Notes under the pieces: model-generated
Told to the model about the DNA's origin: nothing
Databases searched by the model: none
What the model saw: the letters and a program-made list of their open reading frames with translations, nothing else
Source: Dendrolimus kikuchii
Lineage: Eukaryota > Arthropoda > Insecta > Lepidoptera > Lasiocampidae
Length of the DNA: 64,000 nucleotides
Direction: 5' to 3'
Assembly: GCA_019925095.2 (NCBI GenBank)
Contig: CM034411.1
Coordinates: forward strand, 2,391,001-2,455,000
In this document: positions 11,570 to 22,137 of the stretch, piece after piece
How the letters are laid out: every line of letters begins with the position of its first letter
How positions within the stretch are numbered: position 1 is the first letter of the stretch
Position numbers and translations under genes: made by a program

Positions 11570-12475
11570 GGGCGACGAATGGCTTGGATTCATAATTAGA
11601 ACGGGGTTGATGGCACTGGTATTGGGTTCTAGGATTCTCCTAATCTCCTGGACTGATTTTGAAGATTTTGTTTTTGCGTTTTGGGTGGCTCCTCGGATGG
11701 TTTAGATTCAAAATTGGAACCGGTAGGTGGTGCTGGGATAGGGTTCTAGGATCCTCCTAATCTCCTGGACTGATTTTGTTTTTACTTCTTTGAGTGGGTC
11801 CTCGAATCGTTTAGATTCAAAATTGGAACCGGTAGGTGGTGCTGGGATAGGGTTCTAGGATCCTCCTAATCTCCTGGACTGATTTTGTTTTTACTTCTTT
11901 GAGTGGGTCCTCGAATCGTTTAGATTGAAAATTGGAACCGGTAGGTGGTGCTGGGATAAGGTTCTAGGATTCTCCTAATCTTCTGGACCAATTTTGATGA
12001 TTTTGTTTTTGTGTGTTTGGGTGGCTCCTCGGGTGGTTTATATTCAAAATTGGAACCGGTAGGTGGTGCTGGGATAGGGTTCTAGGATACTCCTAATCTT
12101 CTGGACCAATTTTGATGATTTTGTTTTTGCGTGTTTGGGTGGCTCCTCGGATGGTTTAGATTCAAAATTGGAACCGGTAGGTGGTGCTGGGATAGGGTTC
12201 TAGGATCCTCCTAATCTCCTGGACTGATTTTGTTTTTACTTCTTTGAGTGGGTCCTCGAATCGTTTAGATTCAAAATTGGAACCGGTAGGTGGTGCTGGG
12301 ATAGGGTTCTAGGATACTCCTAATCTTCTGGACCAATTTTGATGATTTTGTTTTTGCGTGTTTGGGTGGCTCCTCGGATGGTTTAGATTCAAAATTGGAA
12401 CCGGTAGGTGGTGCTGGGATAGGGTTCTTGGATCCTCTCTATCTTCTGGACCGATTTGGATGATTTTGTTTAGTT
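11570..12475 (-). repeat. Minisatellite array, about 8 units of 108-118 bp
   Basis: Tandem units each hold GGTTTAGATTCAAAATTGG, ACCGGTAGGTGGTGCTGG and GGTTCTAGGATCCTCC. Unit starts fall near 11587, 11698, 11808, 11918, 12036, 12153, 12262 and 12380. Two sub-types alternate: one with ACTTCTTTGAGTGGGTCC and one with GTGTTTGGGTGGCTCC. The unit is the internal segment of repeat D elements at 13.7, 14.5, 54.6 and 62.6 kb. Confidence 0.85.
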
Positions 12476-12554
12476 CAATTCTCGCTTTTTCTTATTAATG
12501 TAAAGTAAAGTCCTTACTTTACTTAAAATGTCATCATTTTGCACATTTATAATT

Positions 12555-12785
12555 TATGTAGAGAAGAAGCGATGAATGCAAATATTTTTTAAAATTATGC
12601 ATATATAACTCATTAAATCAATTATAAAAACATTACGCACACTACCATGTATTTGACACACACGCATATACTCGTACGAGTATACACTTTTGTTTATTGT
12701 TCAAGTTAAATTAACAGTGTAGCCTTGGCGAAATCTGGGATTATATAAGTAGAAGTATAGTCTACATACATACAAGTAGAAGTAT
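12555..12785 (+). repeat. Dispersed repeat E, copy 1
   Basis: Shares GAGAAGAAGCGA, ACACTACCATGTATTTGACA and CTTGGCGAAATCTG with 59665-59875. Function and class unknown. Confidence 0.6.
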
Positions 12786-13206
12786 ATATAGTATACATTA
12801 ATTATTATTTTCGAACTTCGAGCACGGGCGACTACTAGTCCGCATAGATAGGCAAATATCTCCAGTCTGCAATCACCCTTACACCTACCGCCTGCGCATG
12901 CGCTGGTAATAAATGTCAACTCGTAAAGTTATCGCGCATTATAAAGCGCTTTTACGTTGTTTCCAATAATATATGAATGAACATGGATCTTTGAAGCGGA
13001 TTATACTATTTTGATTAATATGTTTATTAGAAATGCTCAGTATATATACAACTTTAGAGCATTCAGTATATGAATTTATATCCGTCTAACAAGTACAATT
13101 AAATATACCGTATGTTGGCTGTAATAAACTTTATGATCATTTTAACTATTAATCCCGGTTGTGTTTGAAATTTTTCTAAGAATTTTTGTCTTGCATCATA
13201 CAATTG

Positions 13207-13325
13207 ACGGCTTCTGTAGTTGAGCGGGCTACGTCTTAGCAGGCCAAACTCGCTGAAACGCATAGGCTCCGGATTCGATTCCTGGCATGGTAAATTTCGA
13301 AAACAAACTTTCGTAAATAAATCGT
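13207..13325 (+). repeat. tRNA-like SINE head
   Basis: TAGTTGAGCGGGC fits a pol III A box and GGATTCGATTCC fits a B box about 55 bp later, so a tRNA-derived SINE head is likely. A CT-rich tract follows. It is not a functional tRNA gene: no acceptor-stem pairing was seen. Confidence 0.5.
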
Positions 13326-13445
13326 TATGTCTCTCTCGCTCTCTCGCGTTCTCCCCACTTGTCTCTCTAGTTCTCCCCCTTCTCTCTCTAGTTCTCCCCC
13401 TTCTCTCTCTCGTTCTCCCTCTTTTGTGTCTCGTTCATGTCTTAG
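13326..13445 (+). repeat. CT-rich tandem tract
   Basis: Repeats of CTCTCTCTAGTTCTCCCC in the intron just upstream of the first visible Shal exon. Confidence 0.7.
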
Positions 13446-13485
13446 CTCCTAGGATATTTACTTATTATTATTATGTTTTTTCCAG

Positions 13486-13648
13486 ATATGGTGATATGGT
13501 GCCCGGGACGATAGCTGGCAAGATCGTGGGGGGCGTTTGCTCGCTGTCTGGAGTGCTGGTGATAGCTCTTCCTGTACCTGTCATCGTCTCCAACTTCTCC
13601 AGAATCTACCATCAGAACCAGAGGGCTGATAAACGGAAGGCTCAGAGG
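13486..13648 (+). CDS. Shal: Shal (Kv4) K+ channel, pore-filter to S6 exon
   Basis: This exon encodes [16 protein letters not shown], then [20 protein letters not shown] and [15 protein letters not shown] is the K+ selectivity filter, PVPVIV is the S6 gating hinge of Kv channels, and the tail matches Shal/Kv4. Kv4 channels form tetramers in the neuronal plasma membrane and carry somatodendritic A-type K+ current. The acceptor is TTTTTTCCAG; one base completes the preceding codon (the Gly of TLGYGD). The donor is AGG|GTAATG, phase 0. Exons for T1, S1-S5 and the pore helix are not in the window, so the upstream intron exceeds 13 kb. The family is certain from motifs; the exact isoform is not known. 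Confidence 0.93.
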
Positions 13649-13659
13649 GTAATGCCTTA

Positions 13660-13936
13660 TTCTTTTTAAAATATAAAAATACCGTGTCTCAATTTTTGTT
13701 CAAGCGAATCTTCAACACCGCTGAACCGATTTTGTTGAAATTGGTTTTGTGTGTTTGAATGGGTCCCCGGATGGTTTAGATTCACAATTGGAACCGGTAG
13801 GTGGCGCTGAAATCTGGTTCTAGAATCCTCCTAATCACCTGGAGTGATTTTGGTGATTTTGTTTTTGTGTCATGAAACAAAGTCTTTTAGGAATTCAGAA
13901 AATATGGCGGTACGAAGTTCGCCGGGTCGGCTAGTA
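13660..13936 (-). repeat. Repeat D copy with internal minisatellite-type unit
   Basis: The reverse of the ACTAGCT start is at the right end (CCGGGTCGGCTAGTA, to 13936). The interior holds one GGTTTAGATTCACAATTGG / ACCGGTAGGTGGCGCTG unit. It lies in the Shal intron just after the pore exon. Confidence 0.65.
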
Positions 13937-14126
13937 AATATATAAAACAAACTCGTGTTAGTTACACCATTTATAACTCAAGAACGGCTGGAATAATTTT
14001 TAAGATTTTGTGTTTTTGGAATTGACTTCGTCCAGAATAAGATAATAAGTATTAAAATATGACATTCATCAATAAAAAAATTATATAATTAAACAAACAT
14101 CAGTCTAGCCATTCATTTGTTATGAT

Positions 14127-14443
14127 CCATCCGTGCAGGAACGGAGAAAGAATACAATTTCCTGCGGCCGGGCGGCCTGTCGTAAGAGGCGACTTAACAA
14201 CCCACAGCCAGGTGGTAGGGCATTTGCCCGACTGGATGGCTACCACCCCTGGTCTAAAGTATGTCGCCATAACAACCTTCGAGTTGTCTTCCGGCATTAG
14301 TGACCAGGTTCCAGTTTCCCTTAAGAGAGCAGCAGCGCATTTGTAGCAACTTTGCTGTTGCAAATGTCCATAGGCGATGCTAACCACTTTCCATCAAGTG
14401 GGCCATTTGCCTGTCTGCTGATCTCTTGAAATAAAAAAAAAAA
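14127..14443 (+). repeat. SINE-like repeat A, full length
   Basis: From ATCCGTGCAGGAACGGAG to ATAAAAAAAAAAA. It carries the usual CCACCCCTGGTCTAAAG and GCAAATGTCCATAGGCGATG blocks. Located in a Shal intron. Confidence 0.8.
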
Positions 14444-14449
14444 TCTTTC

Positions 14450-14830
14450 CCGGCCGATTTCAGCAATGGTGACTGACATTGAACTCATTTTCATTTCTCC
14501 GTTTCAAGTGGGTCTCGGGATGGTTTAGATTCATATTTGAACCCGGTAGATGGCGCTGCAATCGGGTTCTAGGATTTAGGTGAAATTATTTTTGTCCTCT
14601 TGGTCACAAGTGGATCCCGGGATGGTTTAGATTAACGATTGGATCCGGTAGGTGGCGCCGCTGAACACCTCTTAAACGGCGGGATCGATTTTGATGATTT
14701 TTTGTGCTTTTTCAAGTAGATTCGAGAGTGGTTTAGATTAATAATTGGTGCCGGTTGATGGCGCTGCAATCGGTTTCTAGATTTTTATTATCTAAGGGCA
14801 GGACAATGTTTGCCAGGTACAGCTAGTTTA
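14450..14830 (-). repeat. Repeat D copy with about 3 internal units
   Basis: Three diverged GGTTTAGATT... / CCGGTAGGTGGCGC units (near 14520, 14622 and 14731), then GCCAGGTACAGCTAGT at the right end, the reverse of the family's 5' start. The units are more diverged here than in the 11.6-12.5 kb array. Confidence 0.6.
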
Positions 14831-15003
14831 CATGTAAATTAGATATTTATTAAAGTATGAGATTCTCTTATAAGTTTTTTGTATATGTCGAGTGATTTTG
14901 CCTGTCTTATGATTTCGGGCAATGAGTTCCACAGTCAGGTAGCCTACACAGCAAAGGAGTTCGTGTGGAATGTAGAAGCGTGTGCAGGTATTTTTAAAGT
15001 AAG

Positions 15004-15224
15004 ACTAGCTGAGCCCGCGACGTCGTCCGCATGGAATTTGTTTTCAGGATTTTGAAACATTCTTGATTGGTGATCCGCTCCTATTGGTCTTAGCGTGATT
15101 AAATATAGCCTATAGCCTTCCTCGATAAATGGGCTATCCAACACTGAAAGAATTTTTCAAATCACACCAGTAGTTCCTGAGATTAGCGCGTTCAAACAAA
15201 CAAACTCTTCAGCTTTATATATTA
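15004..15224 (+). repeat. Repeat D subfamily copy (GACGTCGTCCGC type)
   Basis: Starts ACTAGCTGAGCCCGCGACGT and contains CTATAGCCTTCCTCGATAAA and GAGATTAGCGCGTTCAAACA. It ends at TTTATATATTAGT, directly head-to-tail with the next copy. Confidence 0.65.
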
Positions 15225-15228
15225 GTAC

Positions 15229-15874
15229 TAGCTGTGCCCGCGACGTCGTCCGCGTGGAATTTGCTTTCAAAACCCTCCGATTTTGAAACATTCTTCATTG
15301 GTGCTCGGCTTCTATAGTATATTTGGCTACAACACTAATACTTACATTTTAAATATCGCGATATCTTTTGAATGAAACGTCCGAATTGAATAATCCAAAA
15401 AGTTCTAGAAAGGTATTGAATTCGTCTAGAATATGGAGTAATTTATTTTGATAAGGATTAATACCAAGGTACAAAATAAAGAGTTTTTGAAGCGACGGCA
15501 TTTTAATTATTTAAAAAAAAAGAAAACACTTATTGTGAGATAACTACAATAGTTAGACATATGGTTATGCGATGTTTTTTGTAGACAATTATAGGTTCTG
15601 CAAAGTGGTAGTACATTGTTTTGTTCTACAATCAATAGTTTTCGCAGCGCACGCCGTGTAAGGATTTTTTCGGGTCATTTTTTTACACCTTGGGTTACAT
15701 TATTGGAATTTTAGTAAGGATCCCTGATTTTTTTTTAAATATACTATATCCTATAGCCTTCCTCGATAAATGTACTATTCAACACTGAAAGAATTTTTCA
15801 AATCGGACCCGCGGTTCCTGAGATTAGCGCGTTTAAAGAAACAAACTCTTTAGCTTTATAATATTAGTATAGAC
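15229..15874 (+). repeat. Repeat D copy split by a ~415 bp insertion
   Basis: The 5' part runs 15229-15318 (ACTAGCTGTGCCCGCGACGT...). Family sequence resumes at about 15735 (CTATAGCCTTCCTCGATAAA) and ends near 15874. The segment between, 15319-15734, matches no other sequence I recognise here and is presumably inserted. Confidence 0.55.
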
Positions 15875-16099
15875 TATCAGAGGAGCGCAAATTACAGGTG
15901 TGGGAAGCATGGAGGAATTCAGAACGTTCCTTAGGATAGGGAGGGTAGAAGGAATAAATAATATGCTGTACAATAAATGAAGAAGTTGAGCATTCCGGCG
16001 AAGTGAGATTGACAACCACTTGAGCTTCTTACAATATTCAGGGACATGATCATATTTTTTAAACCAAATATGTACCTGATACAAAAGTTTTGAAGGCAC

Positions 16100-16330
16100 T
16101 TTTTTTATTGCAGGAGTTCAGCAGACAGGCAGATGGCCCACTTGATGGAAAGCGGTTACCATCGCCTATGGACATTTGCTACACCAAAGGTGCTACAAAT
16201 GCGCCGTTGCTCTTTTAAAGGAGATTGCAACCTGGTCATTAATGCCGGAACACAACTCAAAGCTGTTATGGCGGCATACACTAGACCAGGGGTGGCAGCC
16301 ATCCAGTCGGGCAAATATCCTACCTCGCTG
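16100..16330 (-). repeat. SINE-like repeat A, reverse, truncated
   Basis: Reads from the T-run and TTGCAGGAGTTCAGCAGACA to GTCGGGCAAATATCCTACC. The GC-rich 5' third is missing. It lies about 100 bp upstream of the next Shal exon. Confidence 0.75.
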
Positions 16331-16433
16331 AATTGCTATTCTGATTTGCTGATGGAGGTAGACGCCAGCAAAATGTTCACAAGGTCGATTGGGCGTTTTG
16401 AGACTATACTCTTATTATTTTTAAAATTTCCAG

Positions 16434-16622
16434 AAAGCTCGCCTTGCGCGAATCCGCATTGCAAAAGCGTCGTCAGGTGCAGCCTTCGTGTCCAAGAAGA
16501 AGGCTGCCGAGGCTCGCCTGGCTGCCCAGGAGTCGGGCGTGGAGCTTGACGATGCTGGAAGAGACGAAGATATCTTCGAGTTGCAGCATCATCACCTTCT
16601 GAGGTGCCTAGAACGTACCACG
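16434..16622 (+). CDS. Shal: Shal (Kv4), proximal C-terminal cytoplasmic exon
   Basis: A 63-codon exon in phase with the previous one: KARLARIRIAKASSGAAFVS, then KKKAAEARLAAQESGVELDD, then RDEDIFELQHHHLLRCLERT. In Kv4 channels this proximal C-terminus lies just inside the membrane after S6, and the FELQHHHLLRCLE block is one of the best conserved Kv4-specific segments. Acceptor ATTTCCAG|AAA, donor ACG|GTGAGT, both phase 0. An upstream start codon and the longer open frame around it are not relevant. Confidence 0.93.
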
Positions 16623-16814
16623 GTGAGTCTGGAGTGTCTTCATCTCTATTGTTACTACTGGATAGGATGCTTTGATTTTTTTTCTTGTTTGACTGATGCT
16701 ATTTTGGTGCTGAATGCGACAGTCTTAATTTTAATATTTTCTAAGTTTTCGCGCCTAGTATATATACATAATAAAACTACTAATGTATTTGATTTTTTAA
16801 TATTTTGATAAAAA

Positions 16815-17560
16815 GTGGCCGCAACGTCGGAAAAATAAAAATCAAATAAATTACCGTGCTTAAAACCGTTAAAACGTAGTCTTGATTTTATTTATTAAAA
16901 AAAAACTATAATGTTACATGTTTGCGGTATACGAAATAAAATGTCGTTTTTGAAAGATCACAAAATTATCAAAAGGACAAACACGTAATTCACATTTCTT
17001 ACAAAACAGCTAAACATAACAATTCCAAACCGTAAGGCAGAAGACCATAACAACATAAAACGCGCAAAATCCGTCAATGTGAGATTCCCGTTCCGTGTGT
17101 AATTCAGTAACACCTCAATAGCAGTTAAAACTCAACTAACTCTGTCTCAACGGGCCGACCTTATATTTTTGCAAAATAGACATTGCACCCTCAGACTATT
17201 ATTCATTAGAATTCTCAAACTTGTAAACTTAATCCAAAACAACATGACTTCTAAGAACTTGCAGCGAAATTTAAAGCATAAAAACGGTTTATGGTGTCTT
17301 ATTCGAAGGCCAGCCCTAACACAAAGGAATTACCTATTGGCTATAGATCATTACACTTAAATATTTACAAAGTTAACACAAACACGTATTGTCAACAATT
17401 AAGAGAATTATCTAAAGAATTATAAAAAAATTAAATATCAAGTGTAATAAAACACTTGTTCACGAAAGAATAATTGGGTTGACGAACAAGGCCTCGCAGC
17501 AATACTAATATTGACATTATTAGTTGGAGACATTAAGACATCTTATTTTTTTAATTTTTT
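16815..17560 (-). mobile_element. Diverged LTR-like fragment
   Basis: The core 17010-17200 resembles the reverse of the solo LTR family: CAATTCCAAACCGTAAGGCA, AAACGCGCAAAATCCGTCAA. Outer ends are not defined and divergence is high. The adjoining GTGGCCGCAACGTCGGAAAA (16817) recurs as GTGGCCGAAACGTCGGAAAA at 17914, another small dispersed repeat. Confidence 0.35.
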
Positions 17561-17702
17561 AGTCATACAATGATAATAATCAAATTATTTATTGTACTCT
17601 CTTGGTTAAATTGGTATTATTTTTATTATAATTATAAGGAGGTGCCAACAGTGCTTATTATTTGGTTATGAATTTAATTGCATATAGTTTAATATTTTCT
17701 TA

Positions 17703-17785
17703 AGGCATGTTTGCTGAAGAGTTTCTTGCGCCGCTTCTTCTCCTCAAGCCATAACATGTTGCGAAGCGGTATTAAATTAGATTAG
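17703..17785 (-). repeat. Repeat B fragment
   Basis: GAGTTTCTTGCGCCGCTTCT and ATAACATGTTGCGAAGCGG match the reverse of the family. Confidence 0.55.
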
Positions 17786-18123
17786 GCTCCCATAGAGTAA
17801 ATAATAACCATAAACAAAATTAAAATTAACAAGTTGGCGGTAGGCTAAATGAAACTTTAACAATACTCGTTGATACTTGACATCTTTGTCTTCCGTGATC
17901 ACGGTCACTGAAAAGTGGCCGAAACGTCGGAAAAACCAAAATCAAATGAAATTACCGCGCTTAAAACCGTTAAAACGTAGTTTTATTTTGCATATAGTTT
18001 TCTTTATTGCATATAAAGGAATATGCAATAAAGAAAATTCATTCATTAACCTGATTACTCCGTTTAAACAACAGCAGGCGTAACTGCCTAGTTTTAATGA
18101 AGGGTTCCCTGAATCACTTCCAG

Positions 18124-18276
18124 GACCGGGAGTTCGTCGAGATGGAGAACCCGTACAATGGGGCTGCGAAGCGGCCTGGCTCGCCGTCGCCGCTCGCGTC
18201 GCCTGCGCACTCGGGCCGTGCGCCTGCGCTGCTGGCCTGCTGCGCGCGGTGCGGCTGCTGCCCACAGAAGTATCAG
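18124..18276 (+). CDS. Shal: Shal (Kv4), C-terminal exon with Cys-rich end
   Basis: A 51-codon exon: DREFVEMENPYNGAAKRPGS, then PSPLASPAHSGRAPALLACC, then ARCGCCPQKYQ. The REFVE..NPYNG...KRPGSPSP..SPAHS order is the insect Shal C-terminal tail as I recall it. The acceptor is ACTTCCAG|GAC, the donor CAG|GTGACG, phase 0 on both sides. GC content is far above the surrounding introns. The cluster of cysteines near the end could be acylated or bind metal; that is only a suggestion. Confidence 0.9.
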
Positions 18277-18337
18277 GTGACGTGATTTTCTTATACAACC
18301 TCCTTTAACCTTTTAAGACGGAACTACCACAAATTTG

Positions 18338-18538
18338 GCCACGACACACCTTCCATGATCAAATTGATCGTGTACTAGCAGAAGGTGATGTTAGGAGCCT
18401 TAAGAACAGACGAGCGTGCATGACAAGAGTTATGAATGTCAAAGAAGCAAGTGAGGTGTGTAAGAATAAGCCTAAATGGCGCTCTGTTGTTCGTGCCTAC
18501 CCCGCAAGGGAACTGGCGTGAAGTTATGTATGTATGTA
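18338..18538 (+). mobile_element. RTE-type LINE 3' end, 5'-truncated
   Basis: Begins at CGACACACCTTCCATGATCA and ends at the ELA stop and a TATGTATGTA tail. It sits 60 bp after a Shal exon, in the intron. Confidence 0.75.
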
Positions 18539-19852
18539 CCACAAATTTGTTCTCGAGTGTCACACACGGCTAATTGGGAAGCACCACAAATTTGTGGTCA
18601 AATACAGATAATTGAAACGAACGTTGAACTGATGCTTTCTCCCTCTAACTACATATAATTTTTATTAGAGTAAAGGAGACGATATAATTCTCTTAGTTTT
18701 GGCGCGGCAATTTTGATGGCAGCTGGCCGATTATTGACAAAAATAATATTAAATTTGGCCCCTTTTAAGGGTTAAATTCACATTAACCTTTCAGCTCACT
18801 ATTAGCACATATGTGTCCGCGATGACAGTGCAGATCGTGTTTGTACACGTAATCGTTTTTGTGTTGTTGTCTCGCTCTGTTTATATAGGATTTGTATGAT
18901 TTGTATGAAATGGGTATATTTTCTTGGTATATTACGAGATGGTGATAGTGTTAGTCTTGCGGCTTTTGGAAGAGCTGAAGGGTTAAGAACCGTGTACACA
19001 CATAATTATGGGAAGGGGAGAGTGGGGCTATATTTTTTTTCTTTTTTGTGAAGCTAGTAGACAAGCAGATGGCCTTACTAATGGAAAGTGGTTAAAGTTG
19101 CCAGTCTTTAGAATGAGACAGATAAGGGGCCATACATAAATAACGTCACACGTTAAGGGGAGTTAGGGGATTGACAAAGTTTGACATAGTATGACAAGGG
19201 GTGGGGGGGGGACCTAAATTTCGTGACGTCACATTTCAAAATCTATTATATTTACGCTTTAAAACGACAAAATTTGAATTATTAATGAAAAATATCAGGA
19301 TTAAATTAAAAAATTTAAATAGGGTTTCGTTTAGTAGTTTCTTGACGTACATTACAAAACTTGTGATGTCAGGCAGGGAGGAGTCTAATGAATGTGACCA
19401 GTTGTGACAAGGACGGGGGAGGGGTCAAACATCATGAAATTCGTGTTACGTAATTGATGAGTAGAGGGGATAAGATTTGGGATTGGCATAGGTGGTGGGG
19501 GAAGTGGGCTATCAGAACACTCAGTAATCACGCGAAACACGATCAGCTCAAGACTAACCGTTTCACGCCAATGTTATGTGAGAGTGTGGTATCATATTCG
19601 TCGAGCCGGAAGCGGTAATCAAGATAATGATTCTAGCATGGCTCTATCACGTACGTACCCATGTTTAAACAACCTCAAAAATGGTTAAAGAATTTAATTC
19701 TAAGCATCAGTATTTTGTGAATAAAATAATGTATGTAACTTTGATATATGTGCAGATAGTTTTTTGAATTGTTCTTCTTGAGATTTTTATTTTTATTAAC
19801 ATTACAATACCTGAATCCAGAAGGCAACGTCTCACCGATTTCTATAGTTATC
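18539..19852. other. Shal intron, mostly unassigned
   Basis: Two ACCACAAATTTG motifs flank the RTE tail, one before it (about 18328) and one after it (about 18537), which may be its target duplication. A weak reverse fragment of the repeat A 3' end is near 19045-19105. G-rich runs occur near 19200. No exon found. Confidence 0.4.
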
Positions 19853-19856
19853 ATAT

Positions 19857-20400
19857 TGTTACGAGCTAGCGGGACTGGATTTAAAATGCTGTTAGAATTA
19901 TTATAGAGTTTATTAGAACTATACAAACACGTATAACACAGCTACAAATATAACCGAACACAACAAATCCAAACGTAATGCAGAAGGTCGTAATTCAATT
20001 AAACGCGCTAAGTCCGTCACTATTAGATTCCCGAATGTACACGTTACGCCCGTATCGTAGTCGTAGCTCAACTGACTCCTCTCTCCATCAGGCCGTTGTT
20101 TTATACTTCATAAATGCAAAAGTGCCCGCCCGGCAACGCCGACACAATTTCCTAGAATTAGTTTGTAATCGTAATCCGCAACACCTGTCTAATGATGCAA
20201 GTCTGCAAGCGGCCGTAAACGAGTACAATAGAACAATAGGCTGTTCTCCACAATAACAAGAAACGCATGCCAATAAATAAGTGAACAAAAGAAGACGATC
20301 ATAAAAGGATTACAATTAGTTCAAATGCCGACATGTAATAAAATGTGCTTTTACAGATTTGTACGTGGAATTTGTCTTTGTCGGGGCCTAAGTTGTAACA
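19857..20400 (-). mobile_element. Solo LTR, 544 bp, with ATAT target duplication
   Basis: On the + strand it begins TGTTACGAGCTAGCGGGACT and ends CCTAAGTTGTAACA. It is flanked by ATAT at 19853-19856 and 20401-20404. The polyadenylation-like signal (GAGTTTATTAG on +) puts it on the - strand. It is the same family as 6672-7178. No internal region remains. A 92-codon open frame inside is fortuitous. Confidence 0.8.
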
Positions 20401-20404
20401 ATAT

Positions 20405-21118
20405 GATAACATTTCTAAACTGATTCATTTTGGTTTAAATGCGCTGAATTAAAATTTAATGACGGTATTCAATGATTTTTGATTCAATCAAATCGAAAGA
20501 CAAAAGTGAGCTATCTAAAATGAGCTTTAAAGTAATATAAAACACGGTTGATTAAAGTATGTTGGAGAATAGAGTAACAAAGATCACTATTCACAACACG
20601 ACTTATAAATCTAACCAAGGCTTCTTATAATATAGATTATATTTAATTCGAATTAAAAATTCCGTAACGATTATTTTGCATGACAGAAGCGCCGACGATC
20701 GGTTCGGTGTATCAGTCCTATAACACTTGCAGCATTCGCCCGAAGAGAGGTACTTTGTTGTTAAACCGCACCTTTAATGGGCCTATTAAGTCTCTTTCAC
20801 ACTGCTAGAAAGAGATGCTGTGTCGCTACACACACGTAAGCTGTCTTTGCTGTGGCTTAAAAGACATATATTGCTGATGGTAGAACCCATTTCGAAGACG
20901 TCTAAATTTTGTTTTTTTTTTAAATTACTAAGGTAACAATCAATTTTACAGAACTTTAACTAATTCATATTTTCAAGTATTTTTCATATAGTACAAATCG
21001 AGAATACACACACCGGCGCACTTAGCGGAACAGAAAAACTCCGATTTACTCGACGGGAAATAAGAACAATTCAATGAAATAATCCCCGTAAATTTTTTTT
21101 CATAATAAGAGCTACATA

Positions 21119-21159
<41 letters not shown>

Positions 21160-22000
21160 CCGGGAAGTATTTTGAAAAATATGAATATACTCGAATTTTT
21201 GGGGTTATTACTAGCGTTCCGATAATTTTGCCAGTGTATTTATTCGCCGAAAATAAAAAGCAATGAGGCAAAATTTAATAATCTTATCATCGGCAATGTA
21301 TATGGTCTTTTATGCAAATGTGGCTAGACGTTTGTGGTGACGCTATTTATTCGCGATAAATGCCAAAGCTTTTGGCAAGATACTTCAAGTTCAATTGAAA
21401 ATCCATCCAGTAGCTTTTTACGTTGTGTATTAAGTACATTATGAATATATAATTGTATTAAATTACATAAATATGTATTGTATCGTATGTAAGCTTGGAT
21501 TATATGGTAAGTAATATATTGCTAAGCTAATGTCATTTGCAGCTAGATGGTGACGATTAGTCGCAGCGACTAAAAGTCGTGTATGTAATGGATATCATTA
21601 TTCGAAATAATAATGACGTCGTTCAAACTTATGACTTATGTAATTCTTTACAGATTTATGTTTAATATACTTACTCTTCAACTAATACAATACTATTTTA
21701 CACTTGACATAGTAGTTGTTTTAATTTTTATTTATAATACTACACAATCTGTCTAATTTATGTTATGACTACACTGTGAACTATTTATTGATTTTGATAT
21801 ATTTTAATTTTGCGTTCGCCTTTCTTATCATTTAATCAACAAATGAGTGATAGAGAGCTATTAACAAGTCACCACAGGCAGAATTATGTTAAAATATCAA
21901 CTTAAATAATCCTCATAAGTTGTCACAAAACGACTGTTGAAATATATATAGTGTGTGAAGGTTATAAATATGCAAATGAAAAGTATATAATTTGGCTCAG
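20405..22000. other. Shal intron with TA microsatellite
   Basis: AT-rich. A pure (TA)n tract covers about 21123-21159. No exon or known repeat recognised otherwise. Confidence 0.5.
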
Positions 22001-22020
22001 TGCAAGATTGGCTCCAGCAG

Positions 22021-22137
22021 GTGCTGCTCTTAGACTCGAGTAGAAAGGCGCGACTGAAGGGTGCGCGCCGTTACACGGCGACGTCGCGTCCCTCCGACAC
22101 GTCGATGTCGGCGGCGCCCAGCGATGACCCCTTACCA
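22021..22137 (+). CDS. Shal: Probable Shal cassette exon (VLLLDSSRK)
   Basis: A GC-rich island in AT-rich intron encodes VLLLDSSRKARLKGARRYT then ATSRPSDTSMSAAPSDDPLP. It is phase 0 at both ends, so it can join the exon before (ending QKYQ) and the one after (starting QACGKY), and skipping it would also keep the frame. The acceptor is either CTCCAG at 22016 (adding a Gln) or CCAGCAG at 22020. The donor CCA|GTACGT is weaker than usual. It is probably an alternatively spliced, basic and Ser-rich insert in the channel tail. Inclusion cannot be judged from DNA alone. Confidence 0.65.

Noticed and set aside
13207..13325. Possible tRNA gene
   Set aside because: A and B boxes are present, but no cloverleaf with acceptor stem could be drawn; a SINE head fits better. 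The same applies to 57119-57203.
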